Of a stretch of DNA of 64,000 nucleotides, positions 53,444 through 64,000 are shown piece by piece. Source of the DNA: Lophium mytilinum (lineage: Eukaryota; Ascomycota; Dothideomycetes; Mytilinidiales; Mytilinidiaceae). Below the pieces are notes generated by a model. It did not search any database and was not told where the DNA came from. It was given only the letters and a program-made list of their open reading frames with translations. Positions within the stretch are counted from its first letter, which is position 1; each line of letters begins with the position of its first letter. The DNA lies in NCBI GenBank assembly GCA_010093605.1, contig MU004202.1, positions 259,560 to 323,559 of the forward strand, given 5' to 3'. A program made the position numbers and the translations under genes.

Positions 53444-54278
53444 GTCGCAAGGGGCTTCAGAATTAAGTCCAGCCCAAGCGAGTCACGTGGTAAAAGAAGG
53501 CGAGTAGCGCATAACTATATGATAGATGCACCGAGGATACAATACCACTATAGTGTGAGTGCTCTGGAGACTATTCACTACTTTTGGTATAAAGCTTGCG
53601 CTATGGAGCTATACGATGGTGCAATGCCACAGTCGGAGCTCTTTCATTTTTGACCAGTCATCACGTGACTGCTTGGGAATGGTTCATTATTATATATGCC
53701 TTGCGTACTCGGCGTCACTACGAATACTGATCAAACAGCAATTTACTTCAGCCGCGTCGCCCTAGTAGAAGGAAGGTAGTGAGTTGAGTATTTGGCCAGC
53801 CCGCCAAACTGCGTGGGGGAGCCTAGGCGCTTTCAGCCTTGCGCTTCCAGCCTTACCAAGACCACGAATCGCGTATCCCAATTGTGCACGACTGCTCACC
53901 GGAACTCATGATGCGACTTTGGCAGAGAAGGGCGTTTGTGAGGTGTCCTAGCCCTACAGCCTCATACGCATCGGCGTATCATGATGCACTATCCGAGGCA
54001 ATCGTTTGCGCTATGACGTCCCTCAACCACACGCTTATTCTATACCATCCCTACTGCCGCAATCTCGCGCAGCCTCACTGGAATTTGTCTGCCTCCCTGG
54101 GTCTGCCTTCGGCACCGCCACCTCCCATCGCACAGTTGATAGCCTGGTAGCCATCCTCGACTGTTCTCACCTACTTCTTTTTCGCTTCAGTGGTCATTGT
54201 TCTCTCCGCTACAGAGGCGACTTTCATGTTTAATCTCGCACGGTTCTCTCTTTTCCTCCCTTCAGCCCCATCAACGAG

Positions 54279-57200
54279 ATGCGTCTCTTGAAACTTGACG
54301 ACAGCGGCGAATTCGGTCTACAGGAGTTTTACGGGGATGATGTCCCTGATTATGCGATACTCTCGCATACTTGGGGTGATGCAAACGAAGAGGTCACATT
54401 CAAGGACCTAGCAGATCACACTGCGAAGGAGAAGGAAGGATACAAGAAAATTGACTTCTGCGGCAAGCAAGCTGCCACCGACAATCTGCAATACTTCTGG
54501 ATCGATACCTGTTGCATCGATAGAGCGAGCAGCGCCGAACTCCAAGAGTCCATCAACTACATGTGGCGCTGGTACCGCGAGTCGAAAAGATGCTACGTAT
54601 GCCTATCGGACGTCTCCAAGAAAGATGAAGATGATCAAGCGGACGACTTCGTAAAAGAAGAAAGTGAAACCAATCACCTAGCCAGGTCCACATCGAAGTC
54701 GACTTTTCGCAGGAGTAAATGGTTCACTCGGGGCTGGACGCTCCAAGAGCTCATTGCTCCTTCGTCAGTAGAATTCTTCTCCTTGGAGGGCGTGCGAATA
54801 TGCGACAAGAAGTCTATGGAGCAGCAGATCCACAAGATTACTGGCATTGCTATCCGAGCACTACGGGGAGATGCGCTGTCTACATTCAGCTTTGACGAGC
54901 GAATGTCATGGGCAGTGAAGCGCAACACTACTCGCGAAGAAGACCAGGCCTACTCATTACTTGGCATCTTCGATATCCATATGACACTTCTGTATAGCGA
55001 GGGAAAAGAGAATGCATTTGCTCGTCTAGAGAAGAAGTACCGGGAAGGCTTTCAAACGCCACTAGGTTCGTTGTATCTCAAAGTTATCTCTAAATGTCAC
55101 CTTGCTGATTGAAATTCTATAGATGCGAGGCTAATGAAGATTCGTCAATGGTTGTCTCCGCCAGATCCGTCAATCAATTATCATAAAGCACTCAAACAGC
55201 GCCAGGCTGATACCGGTATCTGGTTTCTCGAAAGTGACGAATTTGCCAATTGGAAAATTGATGCTCACTCATACATCTGGCTACATGGAATTCCAGGATG
55301 TGGTAAAACCATTCTTAGCTCCACCATCCTTCAAAATGTCCTTCAGTACTGTGTCGACAACAATGAAAAGGTAGTGGCGTACTTCTTTTTCGACTTCAAC
55401 GACGCACAGAAGCAAGTCCCCGAGTTGATGATCAGATCATTGATATCTCAGCTCTCGCAGCAATGCGTAAAGATGCCTACAGCTCTCGAAACGTTTTTTG
55501 CCTCCTGCCAGAGCAAAAAGCAACCGCCATCGTTGGACGATCTTCTTGAAGTGCTACACCAGATGATCCTAGTATTTCCGCAGTCCTATCTCATCCTCGA
55601 TGCACTAGATGAGTGCGCCGATCGAGCTGTGTTAATGGACCTTCTCGAAACGATGGCTGGATGGCGGCTTTACAATCTCCATGTCCTCGTCACGAGCCGC
55701 AAGGAACATGACATTGAAAGTTCGCTAGAGTCTATCGTAGAGAAGCAAAACACAATATGCCTAGAAACCAAACTTGTGGACAAAGATATACAGAAGTATG
55801 TTCGCGGGAGATTACGCGATGACAAGAGCTTGCGAAAATGGCAGAAGGATCCGATCATGAGGCGCGAAATCGAGGCTCGGTTAATGGAGGGAGCACATGG
55901 GATGTATGTATACTATCTTTCCCCCTTGTGAACTAAGTCTTACTAATAATCATCACAGGTTTCGATGGGCTGCGTGCCAGCTAGGCACCTTAGGGCAGTG
56001 TTGCAATCGATCACAGTTGCGAAAATCACTCGCAACCCTTCCGCCAACGTTGGATGAGACGTACAATCGGATTCTTTGTGCCATCGACGACATCAACTCT
56101 GAGTATGCCGTCCGGATTCTACGATGGCTTACGTTCTCCTCCCGACCACTTTCGTTAGATGAGGTTACTGAAGTCATCGCTATCGACCCCGAGCGCGACC
56201 CTGCGTTTGACGGCGAGGAAGTTCTCGAAGATCCGGCAGACGTGTTGAGAATATGCTCCAGTCTCGTCACCATAACCACAATTGAGGAACCTGGCAAGGA
56301 ATCTGACGATGACGACGGCCTCCCTTTTCCAAGCAAATCGAGTAACCCGACCGGTCAGACTGTTGCTTTAGCTCATTACTCAGTAAAGGAGTACCTTGTC
56401 TCGGAGCGATGTCGTCAAAGTCAAGCAGCAAGATACAGCATGCAACACACTCCATGTAACGAATTCATTTCAAAATGCTGCCTTGGGTATATTCTCCAGT
56501 TCAGCGCACCAGATTCTGTATCTGCCGAGACTTTACTGAACTTTAAACTGGCCGACTATTCGGCAAGGTTCTGGATCCGTCACGCTCAATTGGCAACATC
56601 AAAGGAAATCAAAGACTCTTTGACACGTTTGATTCTGAAGCTTTTCTCGACAAGGAATGGGGCTTACCTGAATTGGATTCGGTTATGCGACGTGGAGAAC
56701 TCTTGGAGAGATCCCGATGTCGCGAGAAAATTGGAGGACGTTCGGAGCCCGCTGTACTATGCGTCATTCAGCGGCCTCATCGAGGTTGTGAGGCTATTGA
56801 GTCTTGGGAGGGCTGGCGCCGACCTCGATGCGCAAGGAGGGGAAGACGGCAACGCGCTCCAGGGAGCTTCAAGAAATGGCCACATAGCCTGTGTGGAACT
56901 GCTCCTCGACAAAGGCGCCAATGTTAATAGGAAAGGGGAAAAGTTCTTCTATAACCCGCTCCAAACAGCATCAATAGGTGGCCACTTATCCGTTGTCAAG
57001 CTGCTGCTGGGCAGAGGGGCCGACGTTAACGCGGAAGGAGGATACTACGGCAACGCCCTCCAGGGAGCATCGAAGGGCGGCCACTTGGCCGTTGTCGAGC
57101 TGCTGCTAGCCAAGGGCGCTGACGTCAACGCACAAGCAGGAGCCTACAACAACGCGCTATATGTAGCATCATTTTATGGCCACATAGCTGTGGTCGAGCT

Positions 57201-57657
57201 GCTGCTAACTAAAGGTGTCAATATAAACGCGCAAAGAGGAGACTACGGCAACGCGCTTCAAGCAGCATCAGTAAATGGCCACTCAGCCGTTGTTGAGCTG
57301 CTAATAAGTAAAGGGGCCGAGGTTAACGCGCAGGGAGGACGCTACGGGAACGCGCTTCAGGCAGCATCGTTTGAGGGTCACTTAGCCAGTGTCGAGCTGC
57401 TGCTGCGCAAAGGGGCCAATGTTAACGTGCAAGGGGGATACTGTGGGAACGCCCTTCAGGCTGCATCAACAAGAGGCCGCTTAGCAGTTGCTAAGCTGCT
57501 GCTAGATAAAGGAGCTGATGTCAACGCACAAGGAGGATGCTACATTAACGCGCTTCAGGCAGCGTTGAACGGAGGCCACTCTATTATTGTCGACCTGCTG
57601 CTAAGTAAAGGCGCTACAAGGTACCTGAGTATCTTAAACCGTTTCTGGGTTACATAA
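54279..57657 (+). CDS. HET-NACHT-ankyrin NLR-type protein
   Basis: Three exons: 54279-55065, 55123-55903 and 55959-57657. The model gives 1088 residues with closed phases. The N-terminal HET domain has YAILSHTWGD (about 25-34), FWIDTCCIDRASSAELQESI and WFTRGWTLQELIAP. The NACHT NTPase has GIPGCGKT (318-325) as Walker A and LILDALDEC (about 418-427) as Walker B. A winged-helix-like segment includes LAHYSVKEYLVSERC. From about residue 785 there are nine ankyrin repeats of 33 residues. The plan is that of fungal STAND proteins such as HET-E/HET-D, in which ligand sensing by the repeats triggers NACHT oligomerisation and HET-mediated cell death. The gene ends within the ninth repeat, so the C-terminus may be cut short. 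All domains are intact, and I see no frameshift. Confidence 0.93.
56745..57612 (+). repeat. Nine ankyrin repeats with 99-base period
   Basis: Units of 33 residues with consensus NALQAAS-x-x-GH-x-AVVELLL-x-KGA-x-VNAQGG-x-YG. Repeats 3 to 8 keep the consensus closely; the first and last are divergent. Much of the DNA is also conserved between units (for example AACGCGCTTCAGGCAGC), which points to recent expansion or gene conversion. Confidence 0.92.
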
Positions 57658-58438
57658 GCAACATGAAGGTTCTTTTGTAGGGGACTAGTAGTATCGCACC
57701 CTTTCTCTTCTCCACGTACCTCTTTCTCCTTAGTTGCTTTGCCAAATTCTTATAAGCTTAGAGGGGCCGGAGGAAGCTCTGGACACTTACTGTTATATTC
57801 ATCTGCACGTGCATCTATTCTGAAGCCGCAAGTAAAGGCGCGTCTATAGCCGTATTTAAGGATGTACGTATTGCAGGACATATAGCTATATGTAACTCTA
57901 TACGCGAATCTTTAATATTGTTTCATTCTACTAGATGCCGTGCCTACATACTAAGAAGAATGCCGCAGCTATTTGACCTTCCCGCTCCTTTCTGTCAAGC
58001 CTTGCAAGTGCTTGCCTACTTTGCAAAAGGAAGGAGGAGATCGTCCAGCCGCTGTAGTCAACAAGAAGATTGGACGAGAAAGTAGCGTACGTGGAGGGAA
58101 AAAGAGTCTAATATTACTAGACTCCGATACCTAGTGCGCTACTGATATATTGCCCTGTTGTTTTCTTCATACACCTCCCTTTGGCTTTATATATCTTCCC
58201 TTCTTATCTGATCTTCTGATTAGTTCAAGTAACTAGCTTAACTCACTACAAGTGTATTTTAAATGCTAGGGAAGTAAGCCTAGGCGAGCATGGCATTTAG
58301 GCAGGTCTGGGGTGATATAGTGACCTTTTTTGCGTGCACCAATGCTTGGAAGAACCGGAGGCTCTGCGATTATTAGACATTAGTAACATTAGTAATTTCA
58401 TGCTATGTATACACATTCTGCCAAACTCAATCCTCCGC
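57658..58438. other. AT-rich intergenic, convergent genes
   Basis: 781 bases with no supportable gene. It includes a 3' flank that may once have encoded more ankyrin-gene sequence, but no open repeat continues past 57657. Confidence 0.6.
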
Positions 58439-59440
58439 CTACAAGGCCACTGGGAAGAGCTTCAAATTATCAATCCACATCTCCTTCGTCGCCGTACTAT
58501 CCAGATCCGCAATAAAATTAACATCAATAACCACACCCGCTTGCACCGGCGCACTCCCCGCCGGCACGACCACATACCCCTCGCTCGTAAACGTAGTCCA
58601 CGCATCCGAACTGACTTCCTGGGTAAACATGGTCTGCCGGTACAGACCCGCGCCCACAATCGTCACCGCCGACACCCCGATGCTGTTCGTATTCGCCGCG
58701 GGCGAGACGCGGCGAGCGTCAAAGGAAAGCTTGTAGATCGTGCCCGGGCAGAGCAACACGCTTTGGAGCAGCCGGTGGTCGCTGTTTGAGACGACGGTTT
58801 GCACGCTGAGGACGTAGGAGCCGTCTTTTGCTGCGGTTCCGACGGACTTGAGCTCCATGTGATCGGAGTAGGTTGACGGGATCGTAATCCAGCTCGCGAA
58901 GTAGCCGAGGGTGAAGTCCTCGAAGCTGGGGTTGGAGAAGGCGTTGGTGGGGCAGGATGCCGGGGTTGAGGATGTGGCGGTAGCCAGAGAGACGGTCACG
59001 GTGGATGTGGCGGTCGTTGTGGTGGTTTCGGTGGCAGCGGATGCGGTGACGGTGACGGCGGCGCATGTGGACGCCGGGACGGACGAAGCGCTTGCCAATG
59101 GAACGACTTTGGCGTCGCAGGTTCCGGTTTCGGTGGAAATGATTCCATTCACGACACCTTGCTTGAGGTAGCAGGTCCCACCGCTGGTGAAGGATAGGTC
59201 TGTGCAGCCATTGGTGGTAGCGCACCTCGTCATGCAGTCCACAAAGGAGCCGCCAAAGGATGGGTCCCCGAGGTTGTTGAAGGACTTGACGGCATCGGCT
59301 TCAACGAGGAAAGATGCGCCTCCAACTGTGTAAACAGAACCGCTAGCGATACCATCACAGTCGGTAGCGCGTACTGCAATAGAGAGGGCGGTGGCCGGAA
59401 GTAGGAACTGCGCAAAAGCAACGGAAAGTAAGAAAAGCAT
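58439..59440 (-). CDS. Secreted PAN/Apple-like protein with carbohydrate-binding-like domain
   Basis: Single exon, 333 residues. The signal peptide is MLFLLSVAFAQFLLPATALS (about 20 residues). A Cys-rich PAN/Apple-like region follows (about 25-105): FVDCMTRCATTNGCTDLSFT and GGTCYLKQG. A Thr/Ala/Ser linker (TETTTTTATSTVTVSLATAT) then leads to a jelly-roll-like C-terminal domain of CBM4/9 type (NPSFEDFTLGYFASWITIPS, WIDNLKLFPVAL). Fungi secrete many such proteins; they probably bind glycans or protein surfaces. No catalytic motif and no GPI signal were found. Domain names are by resemblance, and the PAN call is the weaker one. Confidence 0.8.
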   Translation of the reverse strand: MLFLLSVAFAQFLLPATALSIAVRATDCDGIASGSVYTVGGASFLVEADAVKSFNNLGDPSFGGSFVDCMTRCATTNGCTDLSFTSGGTCYLKQGVVNGIISTETGTCDAKVVPLASASSVPASTCAAVTVTASAATETTTTTATSTVTVSLATATSSTPASCPTNAFSNPSFEDFTLGYFASWITIPSTYSDHMELKSVGTAAKDGSYVLSVQTVVSNSDHRLLQSVLLCPGTIYKLSFDARRVSPAANTNSIGVSAVTIVGAGLYRQTMFTQEVSSDAWTTFTSEGYVVVPAGSAPVQAGVVIDVNFIADLDSTATKEMWIDNLKLFPVAL

Positions 59441-60414
59441 CTCTAAGAGATTGATACGACAGAAAAATGAGTGTGGGTAGAGAGCTGGTAATGGAAATGA
59501 AAGACGTAAAGTTTTGAAAACGAAAGCGCTAGCATTGTGATTTATAGCCCGAAAGCGGTCATCGCTCTTATATACACAATTGCAGGTCGGGTACTCGGGA
59601 TTGTGGCTGGAGGAGAATTTTAGATATTTAGCTCTACTGTGGTCTCGACTTGACTATCGTGAGTCAAGCTCGCCTGTATGTGAGACTGTGCATGACCGTT
59701 GCAGTATAGAACCCCCTCGCGCAATATTGGCAGTAGGAGCGGCACGGATATTGCGACTGGACCGAGAATAGGAATGGGGAATGGCTGAGCTGAAGGGCCC
59801 ACTTAGGATTACTTAGCGATACATGTCCGCTTAAGATTTTATAGGTGGGTTTGTGTATTCTCGTTCTCTGTTGGAACGTGTTTGGTGCGCTACGCTTTTA
59901 GTAGTGATGGGGATGAAAGAGATAATATCATAGGACTCCGAAAAGTCCTTAAGAAGGTGGTCAAGAGAAGTTCCTGTTGTTGTAAGAACTTTGACTCATT
60001 GCCATATCCCCTGTGGGTGGCGTACAGCACTAATCAATCACGCTTATCCCGTTAGTGCAGATCAGGCCTAGTGAGTACCCCTGTGGCGCTCACCCGAGCT
60101 CTTCTGGACTCTCTTCAAGCCGAACGCCGCCTTCTACCACCGGCCAAATCTGGATGCCGTGAACATCGCCGACAGATTGTTCCCTTGCAGTAAACCCTCA
60201 TATAGTATATGTCGTTTCCCGAAGACTCGCATCGTAATACAGAAAGTATCACTACATCAAGAGTCACGTGTCATAGGGATAACTAATATGCCCCAAAAGG
60301 TGGTTTCATTCCCTTACGCTAGGAGGCTCCTCTTTCGTGAAATCAATGCAGTCCTCATGTCCCCTCTTCACAGAGAATAGTACTCCCCTCTCGCGAGACG
60401 TCTGCAGGATATTT
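59441..60414. other. Intergenic, no gene recognised
   Basis: 974 bases upstream of the secreted-protein gene and downstream of the large ankyrin gene. Frames of 60-75 codons have no recognisable features. Confidence 0.6.
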
Positions 60415-63400
60415 TCAAAGCGGGACAACTTTCCCTCTCATTTCGCGTTTCATGGCCGCGAGCCTCACGGCATAGTCCAAACTAGACTCGTGAGGTTGCA
60501 TCTCACGCCGACCCACAAGCCGAAGAGCTGCTGTCCCGATGCCGCTCCGGGGCCTAACCTCCCTACTTACCCCAGAGCTGGACGCCAATTCACCACTATC
60601 GTTCAGTCTGCGCTGCTCATTGAACTGCCCCACGAGAAGCCACGCGATAACTCTCTTAGACCGACGGGCCGCTATCATCGCGCTGTTCAGTCCGTTCTTG
60701 CCAACGTAGGAGATCGCCGCGCCTCGCCGCACCAAGAGCTTCACAGCATCCAAGCGGCCACATGCACATGCGATCATCAGGGCTGAACCCAGGGAGCATC
60801 CTTCAAAGTCGATCTCGGCATCCATCTTGAGACAGTTCTCCATTATCTCCAGGATACCGCGTGAAGACGCCCGGCAGAGGGGACTTACTCCGCGCTCTGG
60901 CTGTATATTCATGATCCGCGCAAAGGTGCTATGAGGTAGCCCTCGCCGATAAAACTCGAAGCCGCTCGTCAAGAAAGCCATCTTGTGAAAATGGGGCCAG
61001 TCGTGGTGCCACGGGAACGGCGTCAGCTTTTGCAATGCGCTAATCCAGTCATGCGGTACTTTTGAATAACCTGTAGAGCATATTGCGCTGTGCAAGAAAC
61101 TTCTTCCTCCAAAATCTTCTTCTGTTTCGGTATCAGGGACAAATTTGGGTATTCGTAACAGAGAATCCCGGGAAATGTGGGTATACGAGACTGTGGTCAT
61201 TCTGTTCAACAAAAGAGGTGTCTTTCGGCAAGCAGCTGCCGGCGCCTGCTCAAGTAGTAGCTCAGACAAATCAGCTGAGCTTGATATGTGGTTTAAAAGC
61301 AGCGCCAGAGGCCATGTCAGAACTATACCCGTTGCCGCTCCCAGTTGAACTAGGCGCACAGCAGCGCCGTATACATTAGTCTTGTCGTATCCGGCGTGTC
61401 CATTTGCAAAGCTGCCCGTGAGGACGCTTTCGAGAGGAGTGAAATAGTTGGAGTCATATTCATCAATATTGGCGCCCGTATTGACCAGATGCTCAATGGC
61501 TGGAATATTACCACATTGCACGGCAACATGGAGCGACGGGGAAAACCATCCTTGACGGGAGTACATGGGTTGATTGACCATGTTCACAACCACTTCTGTT
61601 GATAACAGTTGCAAGGAAGCGCTGCTAGGTTAGTACGTAGCCACTCAAGCGGTTCCGAAGCGCAAACTTACCTGATACCTCCAGCCCATTCCTTCACAAA
61701 GTCCAAGTATATTTTCAACCCTTCATTGTTATGGTTTGCTATGGCCCTCGCCAATGGGAAAGAATCACCGCAGAGTATATCGCCGCCTTGCTCTACGTAT
61801 TCGATGAGCAACCTGGTCAGTGTCGGATTGAATCTGGGGGAGCCGATAGCAAGTTCGATCGCACTGCTGCCTCCATGAGGGCCGCAAGCTATCCTGGAAG
61901 TCTGCGCTTTGCACTGTAACAGCCAGTCGACTATACGTAGTTGGTGATTCCGCACTGCTGTAATCATTGGTGAGCATCCGTGGCAGCTCGGCATAATGGT
62001 GTCAAGTGAGCAGCCCGCACGATGCAGCCTCTGGCACTCCTGAAGATCATCTTTCACGATTGCTTCTTCAAGAGACTGTGCTAGGAGATTCGTGTGTTTC
62101 CGAGAGATTGAGTTCCTATTGATGAAAGACGAGCCTTCCATATCGAGAGGGAGGTGCTGATCTAGAAGCTTAATCATGTCTTCATCCTTCAAGCCCGAGG
62201 CATACATCCTGGGAGTCATAGCAACAGCATCTTGCGAGCTTTCTGCCCCTGATTCGAGGAGAACTTTGACTGTTGCTAGGCTTTTCGTTCGAACTGCTAG
62301 ATGCAGGGCGGTACTTCCATCAACGCTTTGCATGGCAAGGTTTGCTCCTCGAACTTGAAGCCGGTGAACAGCGGCTGCTTGATTATGAATTGCGGCGAGG
62401 TGCAATGCAGTATAACCGTCTGCATTCGGTACGTTTATGTCTCCTAAGAGGCCTCTGTCAATGTAAAACGCCATAATTTCGTCCAGACCTTGTCCTGCGA
62501 TATAATGTAACGGAGTGACGTCTTTCAGCTTTTTTACACTACCCTCAAATTTGATCGAACATGTAAAAGTGCCATTCCATTGAATGGGCGTTCCGGTCTC
62601 GTCGGAGTATCGTAATAGCCGTTTCATGAACGATAAGCCACTTTCCGTAAGTGAGGCTTGAACAGGATCGAAGGCACTATTCGCAAGAGGATTTGCTCCC
62701 AAGTCGAGCAGTATCTCTGCCGTCTCAAAGGAACCCTTGGATAGATGATGTACCAGAGGTGTGTAACCTGGCTTAAACCTTGCTTCGCCATTAATATTGA
62801 TGCCCCGCCTGATAAGCTCTTTCAGGAGCCAGTATGTCCATGCTTTCCTACTATGTTCCGTCTCGATGACCATGTGCAAAAGGCCAAGGCCCAGACCGTG
62901 CGGACTGCAATTCTTCAGTTCTTCCCTTACTGAATGTGATAGAAGAGCGAGCAACATCTCCTTAGGGTCTATCTCGTCTGCTATCTCGTCTGTTATCTCG
63001 TCCGATTCCATTAATTTATGGGCAGTGCTGAAATTCTCCACAGCGAACTCCATACTCGACACCCCGTCGACGCGCTGATGAACACTTACGCCATGTTCGA
63101 GAAGTAACTTGACGGTCTCCAGATTGCCGTCTGTAATCGCTGCTTTCAAAAACTCCACCACGGCTAGGGACGTTTTTGCATCCTCCCAATATGAAGACTT
63201 GCATATGATAGTGGATAGTGTGCCGTGGCTAACTACCGTGGTATAACGTCTGGGCTGCTTCTTTCCTATCCCTAACGCAGAGAACAGCGGTATTAAGCCT
63301 GACTGCCTCTTTGTTTCCTCGCACAGCGCCATCTCCAATGCAGAGAATAGTGGTACTAGTCCTGACTGTCGCTTTGTCTCCTCGTACAACGCCATCATTC

Positions 63401-64000
63401 CGAGGCGAAGGAGTGTTGAGATAATGCAGTCGAAGTGTGAGTAGAGACCTTTGACCGACTCCCACAGTAACGATCTGATTGGGATCTCTTTGCAACAGAA
63501 TGACCAGACCACTTCCGTATCGGTGTTCTGGGGGGAAAGTGCATCTGGTGTCGCTAGGACGACTAACAGCTCCTGGTTCACTACTTGGTTCCACGTCAAC
63601 TGTTTTTCAATATACATTTCGAGGGGTGTTTGCTCCTGGAAACGAAGTCGGTGAGCATCTGGGTATATGCGTTGCAGAATCTGCGCGCATCCAGGAGTTG
63701 TATAGGAACCGAGCCGATGCAAAGGGGTGAAATGGTCGGTCCCAATTACATCTGGCTCTGCACCAGCCTGTAAAAGGTGCTCGATTACAGTTTCAGAACC
63801 AAACTCAGCTGCCACGGCGAACACAGGGCCATGGTCCTTCCAGAACTGAGACTTTCCAGCGCAGTGGTCTATGATTATGAGCAGTCTCGCAACCGCGTTT
63901 TCATCTCTTTCCTGTTTGAGCGCTACTAGGATGGGAGTGTCTCCGGAAGGCGTTCTCAACAGTAGTGCTTCGGTAGTCTGATCCTGAGGTAACTCGAGGA
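60415..64000 (-). CDS. Large ankyrin-repeat protein (partial, N-terminus beyond right edge)
   Basis: Two exons are visible on the minus strand: 61672 to beyond 64000, and 60415-61624. A 47-base intron (GTAAGT, CCTAG) joins AGGIS to SASLQLL with phases closed. At least 1170 residues are present and the frame is still open at the right edge. Ankyrin repeats run throughout, for example GSETVIEHLLQAGAEPDVIG, DGYTALHLAAIHNQAAAVHR, GSTALHLAVRTKSLATVKVL and LGSALMIACACGRLDAVKLL. They are more diverged and irregular than those of the NLR 3 kb to the left. Whether a NACHT, HET or other effector domain lies upstream cannot be seen. The only intron found is near the C-terminal third. Function unknown; an NLR-like role is possible. 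Confidence 0.88.

Larger units (their letters stand above)
52315..54278. other. Gene-poor spacer with two adjoining inverted-repeat elements
   Basis: 1.96 kb. From 52600 to 53450 it consists of the two elements listed separately, with AT-rich interiors and GGTCGG-type short repeats. The last 500 bases before the NLR start are C/T-rich with no supportable gene. Confidence 0.6.

Noticed and set aside
56745-57612. Regular repeats that could suggest a CRISPR array or satellite
   Set aside because: The period is a codon multiple, the frame is open throughout and each unit is a canonical ankyrin repeat.
54279-57657. Idea that the NLR is a broken pseudogene in three pieces
   Set aside because: The breaks coincide with good GT...AG introns and all phases close to a full HET-NACHT-ankyrin protein.

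Overview
The window is nuclear DNA from a filamentous ascomycete (Pezizomycotina). Short spliceosomal introns of about 45-125 bases with GT...AG ends, Pezizomycotina-type families (HET, NACHT-ankyrin, Zn2Cys6, Myb/C2H2, fungal F-box, DUF6604, fungal P450/CPR) and intron-rich CTR9 and SEC8 genes all point there. A Dothideomycete or a related class would fit, but the species cannot be fixed from the sequence alone. I found no rRNA, tRNA, CRISPR array or viral gene. For the spliced genes I rebuilt the exons by eye and checked that the reading phase closes across every junction.

Left part (1-31 kb), mostly ordinary genes. A secreted Thr-rich repeat protein runs off the left edge. Next come CTR9 (Paf1 complex) and SEC8 (exocyst), head to head over a 458-base promoter. 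They are followed by a glutathionyl-hydroquinone reductase, a DUF6604 protein, two F-box proteins, a kinase-like protein that has lost the Asp of its DFG-type motif, a Myb + C2H2 regulator, a MYND protein, a GH17 beta-1,3-glucanase and a medium-chain reductase. Long gene-poor spacers separate them, and several spacers hold copies of one fold-back repeat family (about 21.6, 25.2, 32.7 and 36.6 kb).

Middle part (33-52.3 kb). An M24 hydrolase and a HET protein precede a run of genes that looks like a small accessory metabolic cluster: SDR dehydrogenase, cytochrome P450, zinc alcohol dehydrogenase with a likely mitochondrial presequence, a dedicated NADPH-P450 reductase, an MFS sugar-porter-type transporter, a Zn2Cys6 regulator and an M24B creatinase/prolidase-like protein with an altered metal site. 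P450/ADH and CPR/MFS are divergent pairs with long shared promoters. There is no PKS, NRPS or terpene backbone gene, so catabolism or detoxification of a small, perhaps aromatic, molecule fits better than synthesis of a secondary metabolite. This is the best candidate here for an undescribed system.

Right part (52.3-64 kb), accessory and defence-like. Two adjoining inverted-repeat elements (52.67-53.44 kb) border the cluster. Beyond them lie a complete HET-NACHT-ankyrin NLR-type protein with nine regular 33-residue repeats, a secreted PAN/CBM-like protein and a very large ankyrin protein that runs off the right edge. With the HET gene at 34-36 kb, this makes the right half rich in allorecognition or immunity-type genes.
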